From positions 1 to 39,402 of the forward strand of contig NZ_SMKF01000034.1 in assembly GCF_004348325.1 (NCBI RefSeq): a stretch of 39,402 nt of DNA. The letters run 5' to 3'. The DNA comes from Micromonospora sp. KC213. GTDB taxonomy: Bacteria; Actinomycetota; Actinomycetes; Mycobacteriales; Micromonosporaceae. This document shows, one piece after another, positions 1 through 9,620 of this stretch. Numbering within the stretch: position 1 is the first letter of the stretch; every line of letters starts with the position of its first letter. The notes under the pieces were generated by a model. That model did no database searches. It saw only the letters and a program-made list of their open reading frames with translations, and was not told the origin of the DNA. The position numbers were made by a program, and so were the translations under genes.

Positions 1-1290
1 CTCGTTGGCCGGGGTGGGCGGGTCGACCTTCGCGGTCGGCGCGGCGTCCACTGGCGCGGCGTCCACTGTGGCCGGCACCGTGGCGGTCCGATCGTCCGAT
101 CCGGGCGATCCGGGGCCGGTGCCGCCCTGGTCCGAGCCGGTGGCGGTCGTACCGGCCGCGGGGGCCGTGCCTGAATTGGCGTCGGAGCTGCCGGGGTCGG
201 TGCCGGTGGTGGTCGCGGCCGATCCGGTGCCGGTCGCGCTCGCCTCGGCAGCGACCGTGCCCTGCTCCGGGCTGGTCTTCTCGGTGGTCGCCCTGCCGGT
301 GGCGGCAGCTGCGGCGGCTGCGGCCTTCGCGGTACGCGGGGCGGGTGGCTTCGGCGTCGGCTCGGACGTTCCGCCGGGTCGCGGCGACGGCACCAGCGGC
401 GGACGCGGCTCGCGCGGACCGTTCGGCCCCGGCCGGCGTACGCCGTCGAGCAGCGAGATGGTCTTGGCGCGTTTGCCGCCGGCCCGGCGCAGCAGGCGCT
501 CGGCCACCTCGGCGGTGATCCGATCCTTCGGGTCCTTGCGGAGCAGCCCTTGGAGGACAGGCTTGAGCGGACCGGCGTTCCTCGGCGGCGGCAGCGGCTC
601 GGTGGCCAGCGCGGCCAGCGTGGCGATCGCCGACGGCCGGGCGTACGGCGACTTGCCCTCGACCGCCGCGTAGAGCGTCGCGCCCAACGACCACAGGTCG
701 GCCTCCGGGCCGGCGGTGCCGTCCCGGGCCCGTTCCGGCGCGATGTACGCCGGCGAACCGAGCACCATGCCGGTGCGGGTGACGTTCGGGTCGCCGGGAA
801 TCGTCGCCAGACCGAAGTCGGTCAGCACCACCCGGCCGTCGGTGCCGAGCAGCACGTTGCCCGGCTTGACGTCCCGGTGCATGACGCCGGCCTTGTGCGC
901 CGCCTTCAGCGCGCCCAGCACACCAAGACCGATCTCCACCGCGCGGGCCGCCGGGACCGGCCCGTCCTCGGCGAGAGTGTCCTGGAGGGACTTCGACGCG
1001 ACGTACTCCATGACGATCCACGGGTCACCGTCGGTGCGCAGCACGTCGAAGATGCGGACCACGTTGATGTGGTTCAGCCGGGCGATGGCCCGGGCCTCCC
1101 GCAGCGACCGCTCCCGCATCTCGCGACGCTCGTCGTCGGTGAGACTCGGCGGCGGGACGAGTTCCTTGATCGCCACGTCCCGGTGCAGCACCTCGTCCCG
1201 TGCCTTCCACACCCGGCCCATGCCACCCTGACCGAGCGGCGAGATGAGCCGGTACCGGTCAGCGACGAGTGGGGAAGGTGCGTCAGACAT
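1..1290 (-). CDS. PknB-like serine/threonine protein kinase (partial, C-terminus beyond left edge)
   Basis: Hanks-type protein kinase that phosphorylates Ser/Thr on target proteins. The 430 visible residues start at ATG 1290 with MSDAPSPLVADRYRL. The glycine loop GQGGMG is near residues 20-25, the ATP-binding lysine is K42 (VAIKE), the catalytic loop HRDVKPGN has D140, and DFG has D158. The kinase fold spans about residues 11-275. A low-complexity Ala/Thr/Pro/Ser-rich tail follows and runs off the window, so any transmembrane segment or extracellular sensor domain cannot be seen. A TACCGT hexamer ends 8 nt before the ATG and no Shine-Dalgarno is visible, which suggests leaderless expression. 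It is divergent from accE. The kinase assignment is secure; its targets are unknown. Confidence 0.95.
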   Translation of the reverse strand, partial: MSDAPSPLVADRYRLISPLGQGGMGRVWKARDEVLHRDVAIKELVPPPSLTDDERREMRERSLREARAIARLNHINVVRIFDVLRTDGDPWIVMEYVASKSLQDTLAEDGPVPAARAVEIGLGVLGALKAAHKAGVMHRDVKPGNVLLGTDGRVVLTDFGLATIPGDPNVTRTGMVLGSPAYIAPERARDGTAGPEADLWSLGATLYAAVEGKSPYARPSAIATLAALATEPLPPPRNAGPLKPVLQGLLRKDPKDRITAEVAERLLRRAGGKRAKTISLLDGVRRPGPNGPREPRPPLVPSPRPGGTSEPTPKPPAPRTAKAAAAAAAATGRATTEKTSPEQGTVAAEASATGTGSAATTTGTDPGSSDANSGTAPAAGTTATGSDQGGTGPGSPGSDDRTATVPATVDAAPVDAAPTAKVDPPTPANE

Positions 1291-1297
1291 CGCTGAG

Positions 1298-1303
1298 ACG
1301 GTA
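1298..1303 (-). promoter_or_regulatory. -10 hexamer of the kinase gene (leaderless)
   Basis: TACCGT on the minus strand ends 8 nt before the ATG at 1290. No convincing -35 was found. The predicted transcript starts at or next to the start codon. Confidence 0.4.
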
Positions 1304-1369
1304 CCCGGCGGCGACAACACGCACACCGTCGGCACGCCACTGTGCGGCGTAGGTCAACTTCGCGACGCG

Positions 1370-1375
1370 TACGCT
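1370..1375 (+). promoter_or_regulatory. -10 hexamer of the epsilon-subunit gene (leaderless)
   Basis: TACGCT ends 7 nt before the ATG at 1382 and there is no Shine-Dalgarno between them. No clear -35 is visible. Confidence 0.4.
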
Positions 1376-1381
1376 GACCGC

Positions 1382-1594
1382 ATGTCTGCCGAAGAGCCGC
1401 TGTTCCGGGTCGTCCGGGGGACCCCGACCGCCGAAGAACTGGCCGCGCTGGTGGGTGTGGTGGTCGCCCGCTCCCGGCCGACCGTCGGCTCCGTACCGGT
1501 GACCGCCTCCGCCTGGGCTCGCAGCGCCCGCCCGGCCTCCGCCCACCCCGTCGCCGGTCCCGGCGGGTGGCGCGCTTCCGGCCTGCCCCGCTGA
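1382..1594 (+). CDS. accE: acyl-CoA carboxylase epsilon subunit
   Basis: Small (70-residue) accessory subunit of actinobacterial acyl-CoA carboxylases, which in this family binds the carboxyltransferase beta subunit and raises complex activity. The protein matches the family pattern: an N-terminal FRVVRGTPTAEELAALV helix, a basic linker with SAWARSARP (residues 43-51), and a C-terminal PGGWRASGLPR motif. ATG 1382 was chosen because it gives the family's usual length and follows a TACGCT hexamer. The matching alpha subunit lies 4.7 kb downstream at 6290. No beta-subunit gene is in the window; the left neighbour is a divergent kinase. In M. tuberculosis the equivalent gene directly precedes maf, whereas here a type VII-like cassette intervenes. 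Confidence 0.88.
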   Translation: MSAEEPLFRVVRGTPTAEELAALVGVVVARSRPTVGSVPVTASAWARSARPASAHPVAGPGGWRASGLPR

Positions 1595-1637
1595 CCTTCC
1601 GGGTACGCGAGCCGGACGATCCCTCCCCTGTGGGGGG

Positions 1638-1666
1638 CTGCCGAGAGCGCGGACAACGATTAACCT
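1638..1666 (+). promoter_or_regulatory. candidate promoter of the type VII-like cassette
   Basis: CTGCCG (1638-1643) and TAACCT (1661-1666) are separated by 17 bp, a sigma-70-like arrangement. It would give a 5' leader of about 33 nt ending in the ribosome binding site AAAGGGAGG before ATG 1706. Confidence 0.45.
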
Positions 1667-1705
1667 CACTCAGGGGAACCGCGTCGTGACGGAAAGGGAG
1701 GATCG

Positions 1706-2161
1706 ATGATCCCTGAGGAGGACCGCCCAGCTCCCTGGCTGCGCGGCTACGGTGGCATCGCGGCCGACATCCGCCAGATGCGCGAGTTCGCCGACCGGCT
1801 CCAGGCCGAGGTCGAACGCAACTACGCCCCACACCTGTCCTACATCGCAGACGACATGACCACCGCGATTCCCGATCCGTGCGACGCGTTCATCGAGCTG
1901 GTGCAGTTCCTGCAGGCGCATCACGAGACCCAGCAGGCCACCGCCGAGGTGGTGTGGGGTCTCGGCGGGGCCACCGGCCACCTCGCCTCGGCCGCCGGCG
2001 ACATCGCCAACCGGTACGAGGGCACCGACGCCTTCGCCGCCGCTCGGGTCGGCGACGTGCAGGCGGCCCTCGCCCGCCCGTACGCCGCCGGGCCGGCCTC
2101 CCGCCTCCGGCTGGTCGATCCGAACAGTCCGGGTAACGACGGGCCGGTGGTGCTGCCATGA
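1706..2161 (+). CDS. small helical protein, candidate type VII (ESX-like) secretion substrate
   Basis: A 151-residue predominantly helical protein of unrecognised family. Residues 15-125 look like an amphipathic helical bundle, followed by a short disordered tail. A W84-G-L-G stretch precedes a second helix that ends in Y104-E-G-T-D108. This fits the YxxxD/E secretion signal of type VII substrates and resembles EspC/WXG100-type proteins, although the tryptophan motif is not a strict WXG. Start ATG 1706 has a good ribosome binding site (AAAGGGAGG). The stop overlaps the next start (ATGA), so the two proteins are probably translated together and could form a heterodimer, as ESX substrates do. 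The mycosin gene two positions downstream is the main support for this reading, so the function is inferred from context. Confidence 0.6.
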   Translation: MIPEEDRPAPWLRGYGGIAADIRQMREFADRLQAEVERNYAPHLSYIADDMTTAIPDPCDAFIELVQFLQAHHETQQATAEVVWGLGGATGHLASAAGDIANRYEGTDAFAAARVGDVQAALARPYAAGPASRLRLVDPNSPGNDGPVVLP

Positions 2162-3519
2162 TCGAAAGGGGCGGCGGCCGGACGTCCGGCCTCACCGACT
2201 GGCAGTTCATGGACGTGCTCAGCATGTGGGCGTGCCTTCAGGACCACGACACCCAGGGGCACTGGAAGCAGGTGACCGGCTGGCGCAAGATCTGCGACCT
2301 CGCGCAGGCCCACCTGCGCCGGTTGCAGGAATACCGCCGCGGCCTGGCCGAGGCTTGGCCGCCCGAGACCAACGCCGCCGCCCGGGCGTACCTGGGCGAA
2401 CTGGACCAACTCATCGACAAGGTCCAACGCACCCATGACACCGCCCTCGCCAACCACGACGCGCTGGCCGCGGCCACCCGCGCCATCGACAGCGCCCGGC
2501 CCGAACTGAAAAACCTCCACGAGCAGTACGCGACGAAGCTTGCGCAGAAACGCTCGTACGAGGCGATGATCGCCGATCCGAAGGCGGTCGCCGGCAACCG
2601 TACGACCAAGCCGCCCGTGACGGACGGGGATCTGGAGCAGCTCAACGGGCAGGCACGGGGGATCATGGTGGGGTTGAGCGGAGAACTCCAACAAGCCCAG
2701 TTCATGCTCCAAAAACCACCCCCACCAAGACTCAATCCGCGACTTGAGGAAAGCAGCAGAGATCCCTATCTTTCCTCCGGCGCTCCGGTCATTCCACCCG
2801 TAATTCCGGTGGCGTTAACGACAACTCCGGCGACACCGCACCGAGCCACGCCACAGACAGTCACATCCAAGGTCCCACCTGCCGTAAGGCCAGTCACGGG
2901 GGGCGGTCCAGTCTTGGGCGGCATCATCGCCAGCCCTCCACCTTTGCCCACACAATCACCACCAAGCATCACCTTCCCCACGCCTCCAGCACATATCGGA
3001 CCTACCCTCGGCGTCCCTCTAGTGAATGCACCCCGCAACGAAACCGAAGGATCTCCAGTTCGAAAATATCCGCAACGCGGGACCGGATCCGGGGACGGCA
3101 TGAGTAAGCAAACGAATTCGGGTTTCCCAAAATCAAATCTACCCGGGCTGATCGGTGGTTCACCGGGAATGGGGATTGGACCAACAGGGGGCAACACTGC
3201 CCCACGCAAGGTTAATCCCATCGGAGGCCTCATCGGAGGAGGGGGCGCAGGAACCTCGCCGACGGGCGGCGCGGGATCCCGTCCGGGCAACGGCCGGGGA
3301 GGAAACATGGGCTTTCCTCCCCTCGGCGGATCGCCTGGCATAATCAATACGCCAAGCGGAAGTAGCGTACAGTCGGGCCGCAAGAGCAGCCCCGACGAAC
3401 CGTCACGTTGGGATCCCGACCATCCATGGGAAACCGACCAAGGGGTCAGCCCCATTGTCCGGCCTCCCGAAGATGAGGGGCCAATAGATCCTGGCCCAGC
3501 CATTGGCTTTAACCGGTGA
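2158..3519 (+). CDS. two-part protein: helical PPE/WXG-like head with Pro/Gly-rich tail, candidate type VII substrate
   Basis: A 453-residue protein. Residues 1 to about 185 are charged and helical, with tryptophans at GHWKQVTGW and AEAWPPETNAAARAYL that recall the head of PPE- or LXG-type substrates. Residues from about 190 to the end are low-complexity Pro/Gly/Ser/Thr with repeated GGLIGG and GGSPG turns, typical of an exported or surface-exposed region. It overlaps the upstream gene by ATGA and the downstream mycosin gene by GTGA. Base composition falls near nt 2690-2700, at the head-tail boundary, and a rare TTA leucine codon lies at 2815. No transmembrane segment is apparent. It could be the substrate processed by the adjacent protease. 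The precise family was not recognised. Confidence 0.6.
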   Translation: MIERGGGRTSGLTDWQFMDVLSMWACLQDHDTQGHWKQVTGWRKICDLAQAHLRRLQEYRRGLAEAWPPETNAAARAYLGELDQLIDKVQRTHDTALANHDALAAATRAIDSARPELKNLHEQYATKLAQKRSYEAMIADPKAVAGNRTTKPPVTDGDLEQLNGQARGIMVGLSGELQQAQFMLQKPPPPRLNPRLEESSRDPYLSSGAPVIPPVIPVALTTTPATPHRATPQTVTSKVPPAVRPVTGGGPVLGGIIASPPPLPTQSPPSITFPTPPAHIGPTLGVPLVNAPRNETEGSPVRKYPQRGTGSGDGMSKQTNSGFPKSNLPGLIGGSPGMGIGPTGGNTAPRKVNPIGGLIGGGGAGTSPTGGAGSRPGNGRGGNMGFPPLGGSPGIINTPSGSSVQSGRKSSPDEPSRWDPDHPWETDQGVSPIVRPPEDEGPIDPGPAIGFNR

Positions 3520-4682
3520 AGCAGCATGGAAAGCAGTTCATCCGCTCGACTTTGGCAACACTCCTGACAATCTATACTGCACTGGCCGCCGATCCATTGA
3601 CATCATCACTTGCCATCCCCTCATCGGATTCCTCGAATCGAATCCGGAAGGACCAGTGGCACTTGCAGTTCCTTCGGATAACTGAAGCCCACAAAGTGAG
3701 TTATGGCGAAGGGGTGGTGGTGGCCGTTCCCGATACTGGCGTCGCGCCACACCCCGACCTAACAGCAAATTTATTGCCAGGAATTGACATAATCCCTGGC
3801 GGCAGCGGGGATGGTCGCCAAGACACGAACAGCCATGGCACATGCATGGCAGGGATTGTCGCAGCCCATGGCCGCAACAACGAGGTCGGTGCACTTGGAA
3901 TTGCCCCTCGATCAAAAATCCTGCCCATATATGACACACCCAGGGACGGTCTCGGAAGCCCCGCCGACTTAGCCCGCAGCATCGAATATTCGGTTCGCAA
4001 AGGTGCTGGAGTAATCAGCATCTCAGCAGCCAGTTCAGCTACGGTCGAAATGCAGCACGCCATCAAGTCAGCGGTCGCCGCGAATGTGACAGTTGTCGCA
4101 GCAGCAGGAAACTTGCCACGCGAAAGCGGGGTGACCTATCCTGCCTCCGAAGACGCAGTTATCGCCGTAGGAGGCATAGATCGCGAGGGTAATCGTGCGT
4201 CAATCTCTGTGACCGGCCCGGAGATCGACGTTGTAGCTCCGGCGGTTGACATTTACTGCACCGGACTGAACGGCCGATATCGGGTTAGCACTGGCACCTC
4301 GGATGCCACTGCGATCGTTGCGGGAGCCGCGGCGCTGATCCGCTCCAAGTATCCCCACCTGCCCGCCGCTGAAGTCGCCCACCGGCTCACCGCGACAGCC
4401 GTTGACAAGGGGCCACCGGGGCGGGACGACGAGTACGGTCACGGCGTCCTCGATATCGTGGCGGCGCTCACCGCAGACGTCCCTCCGCTGGGTTTCGAGT
4501 CGTCGGCGGTCACCCCGCCAGCCACGAGCTCCCCTGCCGCCCGCGCCCCGGACGCTGGCGGCGACAGCACCACCGCTCGTGGGCTCGTCACTCTCGGCGT
4601 ACTCGTGGCGGCTGGCGGCGGTTACTGGGTCTGGCGTCGACGTCGACATGCCGACGACCCGCCTCCCCGGATCAGCCGGTAG
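3516..4682 (+). CDS. mycosin-like S8 subtilisin protease (type VII secretion-associated)
   Basis: Membrane-anchored serine protease of 388 residues. The catalytic triad is D73 (VPDTG), H107 (NSHGTCMAG) and S262 (GTSDATAIVAG), with oxyanion N199 (AAAGN). A hydrophobic N-terminal segment (about 11-25) could be a signal peptide, and a helix at about 356-372 followed by WRRRRH is the C-terminal anchor. The phrase DQWHLQFLRITEAHKVSYGEGV before the catalytic Asp is characteristic of mycosins. The start is GTG 3516, which overlaps the previous stop. No EccB, EccC, EccD or EccE gene is in the window, so secretion would need an apparatus encoded elsewhere. Codon use is less GC-rich than neighbours up to about nt 4300, with TTA codons at 3771 and 3969. 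The protease call is secure; the type VII link is inferred. Confidence 0.85.
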   Translation: MKQHGKQFIRSTLATLLTIYTALAADPLTSSLAIPSSDSSNRIRKDQWHLQFLRITEAHKVSYGEGVVVAVPDTGVAPHPDLTANLLPGIDIIPGGSGDGRQDTNSHGTCMAGIVAAHGRNNEVGALGIAPRSKILPIYDTPRDGLGSPADLARSIEYSVRKGAGVISISAASSATVEMQHAIKSAVAANVTVVAAAGNLPRESGVTYPASEDAVIAVGGIDREGNRASISVTGPEIDVVAPAVDIYCTGLNGRYRVSTGTSDATAIVAGAAALIRSKYPHLPAAEVAHRLTATAVDKGPPGRDDEYGHGVLDIVAALTADVPPLGFESSAVTPPATSSPAARAPDAGGDSTTARGLVTLGVLVAAGGGYWVWRRRRHADDPPPRISR

Positions 4683-4692
4683 CGTCGGCGTC

Positions 4693-5349
4693 GTGCCGAA
4701 CTCCTTGACGTTGCGCCTGGTTCTGGCGTCCCAGAGTCCTGCCCGCCGCAAGCTTCTCCAGGCCGCCGGTATCGAACCGGAGGTGCTGGTCAGCGGCGTT
4801 GACGAGTCCCAGGTGGTCAGTGACCGGGCGGAGGGTTTGTGCCTGGAACTGGCCCGGTTGAAGGCGCAGGCGGTGCTGGGTCGGCTGCGTACCACTCCTG
4901 AGGAGCGCACGCTGGTGCTCGGCTGCGACTCCGTGTTGGAGTTCGACGGGGAGATTCTGGGCAAGCCGACGGATGCGGCCGATGCGACGGGCCGGTGGCG
5001 GCGGATGCGGGGGCGCAGCGGGGTGCTGCACACCGGGCACTGCCTGATCGACCTCACCCAAGGGTCTCGGGCGGAGGCGGTCGCGTCGACGGTGGTGCAC
5101 TTCGCGGACATCACCGACGACGAGATCGCCGCGTACGTGGCGACGGGTGAGCCGCTGGCGGTGGCGGGCGCGTTCACCATCGACGGGCTGGGCGGGGCTT
5201 TCCTGACCGGGATCGAGGGAGACCCGGGTACGGTGGTGGGGTTGTCCCTGCCGTTGCTGCGTCGCCTGCTCACCGAGTTGCAGCTCGGCATCACGGACCT
5301 GTGGACGAAGGTCGCGCCGGGCGGCCAGGAAATCGAAGGTCTCGGCTAG
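4693..5349 (+). CDS. maf: Maf family nucleoside triphosphate pyrophosphatase
   Basis: House-cleaning pyrophosphatase that hydrolyses non-canonical or modified nucleoside triphosphates to monophosphates in the cytoplasm. At 218 residues it is the normal family length. The signature LASQSPARRKLLQAAG lies near the N-terminus, followed by the acidic CDSVLEFDGEILGKP loop and the conserved C-terminal AGAFTIDGLGGAF segment. GTG 4693 was chosen because it places the LASQSP motif about 12 residues from the start; it lies 10 nt after the mycosin stop. In related genomes maf belongs with accE, which supports the view that the preceding cassette is an insertion. Confidence 0.93.
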   Translation: MPNSLTLRLVLASQSPARRKLLQAAGIEPEVLVSGVDESQVVSDRAEGLCLELARLKAQAVLGRLRTTPEERTLVLGCDSVLEFDGEILGKPTDAADATGRWRRMRGRSGVLHTGHCLIDLTQGSRAEAVASTVVHFADITDDEIAAYVATGEPLAVAGAFTIDGLGGAFLTGIEGDPGTVVGLSLPLLRRLLTELQLGITDLWTKVAPGGQEIEGLG

Positions 5350-5352
5350 CGT
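5347..5352 (+). promoter_or_regulatory. -10 hexamer of the O-methyltransferase gene
   Basis: TAGCGT begins with the maf stop codon and ends 8 nt before ATG 5360. A GGGGG run in between could also act as a ribosome binding site on a longer transcript. Confidence 0.35.
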
Positions 5353-5359
5353 CGGGGGC

Positions 5360-6013
5360 ATGACCACCAAGCCGCTGCCGCTGACCCCGGAACTGCACGC
5401 CTACCTCGTCGCACACGGCTCCGCGCCGGACGAGGTCGTCCGCGATCTGGCCGAGGAGACGCTGGCCGCCCTGCCCGGCGACGCGGTCATGCAGGTGGCA
5501 CCGGAGCAAGCCTCGTTCCTCACGTTTCTCACCCGGGCCCTCGGCGTACGACAGGCGGTGGAGGTGGGCACCTTCACCGGCCTGTCGTCGCTGGCGATCG
5601 CCCGCGGCCTGCCCGACGACGGTCGGTTGACCTGCTTCGACATCTCTGAGGAGTACACCGGCGTCGCCCGGCGGTACTGGGAGCGGGCGGGCGTCGCCGG
5701 CCGCATCGAGCTGCGTATCGGCCCGGCCGGGAAAAGGCTGCGGGAGTTGCCCCTGCAGCGACACCTGGATCTCGCATTCATCGATGCCGACAAGATTGGC
5801 TACCCGATCTACTGGGACGAGTTGGTGCCACGGATGCGTCCGGGCGCAGTGATCGTGGTGGACAACACGCTGCGGGGCGGCCGGGTGTTGGCCCCACGCG
5901 ACGCCGCCGACCGGGCGATCGCCGCCTTCAATGACCAGGTGCTGGCCGACGTACGCGTCGAGACGGTGATGCTTCCGATCGCCGACGGCGTCACCCTGGC
6001 CCGGGTTCTCTGA
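5360..6013 (+). CDS. SAM-dependent O-methyltransferase (Methyltransf_3 / CCoAOMT-like)
   Basis: A 217-residue class I methyltransferase related to caffeoyl-CoA and catechol O-methyltransferases. It begins with the helical TPELHAYL region. The SAM-binding motif VEVGTFTGLSSLAIA is at about 67-81, the acidic DISEEY loop follows, LDLAFIDADK (metal- and substrate-side Asp) is at about 136-145, and PGAVIVVDNTLRGGRV is at about 160-175. These are the family's ordered landmarks. The substrate is unknown; members act on small phenolics. It is separated from maf by 10 nt and followed by a strong hairpin at 6026-6071, so it probably ends a transcription unit. Family confident, role not. Confidence 0.88.
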   Translation: MTTKPLPLTPELHAYLVAHGSAPDEVVRDLAEETLAALPGDAVMQVAPEQASFLTFLTRALGVRQAVEVGTFTGLSSLAIARGLPDDGRLTCFDISEEYTGVARRYWERAGVAGRIELRIGPAGKRLRELPLQRHLDLAFIDADKIGYPIYWDELVPRMRPGAVIVVDNTLRGGRVLAPRDAADRAIAAFNDQVLADVRVETVMLPIADGVTLARVL

Positions 6014-6025
6014 TCCACTCCGCTT

Positions 6026-6071
6026 GCGCCATCTGGCGGCTTCCCACGGCGCGAAGACCGCCGGATGGCGC
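6026..6071. terminator. long near-perfect hairpin after the methyltransferase gene
   Basis: The left arm 6026-6042 (GCGCCATCTGGCGGCTT) pairs with 6054-6071 across an 11-nt loop with one bulge and one mismatch. It lies 12 nt after the methyltransferase stop. There is no U-tract, which is common for actinobacterial terminators. Confidence 0.55.
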
Positions 6072-6076
6072 ACGTC

Positions 6077-6169
6077 GAGTCGATCAACCGCCGGCACTCC
6101 CCGATCCGGCGCACGTTGGGTGGACCAGCCACCCCGCGCCGCTACCTGGCGCGGACGGAGTCGATCAAC
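6077..6169. repeat. two direct copies of GAGTCGATCAAC flanking a small palindrome
   Basis: Exact 12-bp copies lie at 6077-6088 and 6158-6169, 81 bp apart. A GGGTGG/CCACCC hairpin lies between them at about 6118-6134. The arrangement resembles a dispersed extragenic repeat; function unknown. Confidence 0.5.
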
Positions 6170-6289
6170 GCCCGGAGCGCTCCGACCGGGCGCGATCCGA
6201 GTGCGGCATCCCACACTGATCGATCGTTAGGGGCGTCCAGCGTGGCCGATACACTCCCGGTCAACGACCTCCCGGGAGGAGCCCCCAAG

Positions 6290-8041
6290 GTGCGCAAGGT
6301 ACTCATCGCCAACCGCGGCGAGATCGCCGTCCGCGTCATCCGCGCCTGCCGCGACGCCGGCCTGGGCAGCGTCGCCGTCTACGCGGACTCCGACCGGGAC
6401 GCCCTGCACGCCACCCTCGCCGACGAGGCGTACGCCCTGGGCGGCGACACCGCCGCGGACAGCTACCTGCGGATCGACAAGCTCATCGACATCGCCGGCA
6501 GGTCGGGCGCGGACGCGGTCCACCCCGGTTACGGCTTCCTCTCGGAGAACGCCGATTTCGCCCAGGCGGTGATCGACGCGGGGCTGACCTGGATCGGGCC
6601 CACCCCGCAGGCCATCCGCGACCTGGGTGACAAGGTGACCGCCCGGCACATCGCGCAGCGTGCCGGTGCACCCCTGGTCCCCGGCACCCCGGATCCGGTG
6701 GGCGGCGCCGACGAGGTGGTGGCCTTCGCCGTCGAGCACGGTCTGCCGGTCGCCATCAAAGCCGCCTTCGGTGGTGGCGGGCGCGGTCTCAAGGTGGCTC
6801 GCACGATGGAGGAGATTCCGCACCTGTTCGACTCGGCCACCCGGGAGGCGGTCGCCGCGTTCGGTCGGGGCGAGTGCTTCGTCGAGCGGTACCTCGACAA
6901 GCCCCGTCACGTCGAAGCACAGGTTCTGGCCGACCAGCACGGCAACGTGGTCGTGGTCGGCACCCGGGACTGCTCGTTGCAGCGCCGCCACCAGAAGCTG
7001 GTCGAGGAGGCTCCCGCGCCGTTCCTCACCGCCGCGCAGCGTGCGCAGATCCACAACAGCGCCAAGGCCATCTGCCGGGAGGCCGGCTACCACGGCGCCG
7101 GCACGGTGGAGTACCTGGTCGGCGCCGACGGCACCATCTCCTTCCTTGAGGTGAACACCCGGCTCCAGGTGGAGCACCCGGTGACCGAGGAGACCGCCGG
7201 TATCGACCTGGTCCGCGAGCAGTTCCGGATCGCCGACGGGGAGAAGCTGCGCTTCACCGAGGATCCGACACCGCGCGGGCACGCCATCGAGTTCCGGATC
7301 AACGGCGAGGACCCGGGCCGCAACTTCCTGCCCGCCCCGGGCACCATCACCGCGCTGCGGCTGCCGACCGGGCCGGGCGTACGGGTCGACACCGGCGTCT
7401 CGGCCGGCGACGTGATCGGCGGCAACTTCGACTCGCTGCTGGCCAAGGTGATCATCACCGGTGAGACGCGGACCGAGGCGATCGAGCGGGCCCGCCGCGC
7501 GCTGGACGAGATGGTCGTCGAGGGCATGGCCACCGCGCTGCCGTTCCACCGCCTGGTGGTCCGGGACGCCGCGTTCACCGCCGAGCCGTTCAGCGTGCAC
7601 ACCCGGTGGATCGAGACCGAGTTCGACAACACCGTGCCGGCCTTCACCGCGCCCACCGGCGCCACCGGGGCGCCGGCCGAGCGCGAGACCGTCGTGGTCG
7701 AGGTGGGCGGCAAGCGGCTGGAGGTGACCCTCCCCGCCGGCCTCGGTGCGGGTACGACCTCCGCCGCGCCCGCCGGCCGCCGGCCGGCCCGCCGGGGCGG
7801 TGGCGCCAAGGCCGGCGTCGCGGTCAGCGGCGACGCCCTCACCTCTCCGATGCAGGGCACCATCGTGAAGATCGCCGTGGGCGACGGGGACAGCGTCGCC
7901 GAGGGTGATCTGGTGGTGGTGCTGGAGGCGATGAAGATGGAGCAACCGCTGTACGCCCACAAGGCCGGCACGGTCAGCGCCCTCGCCGCCGAGGTCGGCG
8001 CGGTGATCACGGCAGGCGCGGCGATCTGCACCATCGCGTAA
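6290..8041 (+). CDS. accA3: acyl-CoA carboxylase alpha subunit (biotin carboxylase + biotin carboxyl carrier)
   Basis: Carboxylates its own biotin using ATP and bicarbonate and passes the carboxyl group to AccD-type carboxyltransferases, making malonyl-CoA or methylmalonyl-CoA. It has 583 residues, the usual length for actinobacterial AccA. The biotin carboxylase domain covers about 1-450: the start [19 protein letters not shown], the ATP-grasp glycine loop [28 protein letters not shown], and the catalytic [14 protein letters not shown]. The biotinyl domain is at about 515-583 with EAMKMEQ and biotinylated K549. GTG 6290 was chosen for its ribosome binding site GGGAGGA (6274-6280) and the family N-terminus; reading further upstream gives repetitive, non-conserved sequence. 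The epsilon subunit is at 1382. Confidence 0.96.
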   Translation: MRKVLIANRGEIAVRVIRACRDAGLGSVAVYADSDRDALHATLADEAYALGGDTAADSYLRIDKLIDIAGRSGADAVHPGYGFLSENADFAQAVIDAGLTWIGPTPQAIRDLGDKVTARHIAQRAGAPLVPGTPDPVGGADEVVAFAVEHGLPVAIKAAFGGGGRGLKVARTMEEIPHLFDSATREAVAAFGRGECFVERYLDKPRHVEAQVLADQHGNVVVVGTRDCSLQRRHQKLVEEAPAPFLTAAQRAQIHNSAKAICREAGYHGAGTVEYLVGADGTISFLEVNTRLQVEHPVTEETAGIDLVREQFRIADGEKLRFTEDPTPRGHAIEFRINGEDPGRNFLPAPGTITALRLPTGPGVRVDTGVSAGDVIGGNFDSLLAKVIITGETRTEAIERARRALDEMVVEGMATALPFHRLVVRDAAFTAEPFSVHTRWIETEFDNTVPAFTAPTGATGAPAERETVVVEVGGKRLEVTLPAGLGAGTTSAAPAGRRPARRGGGAKAGVAVSGDALTSPMQGTIVKIAVGDGDSVAEGDLVVVLEAMKMEQPLYAHKAGTVSALAAEVGAVITAGAAICTIA

Positions 8042-9607
<1,566 letters not shown>

Positions 9608-9620
9608 GGTGCGACGCCGG

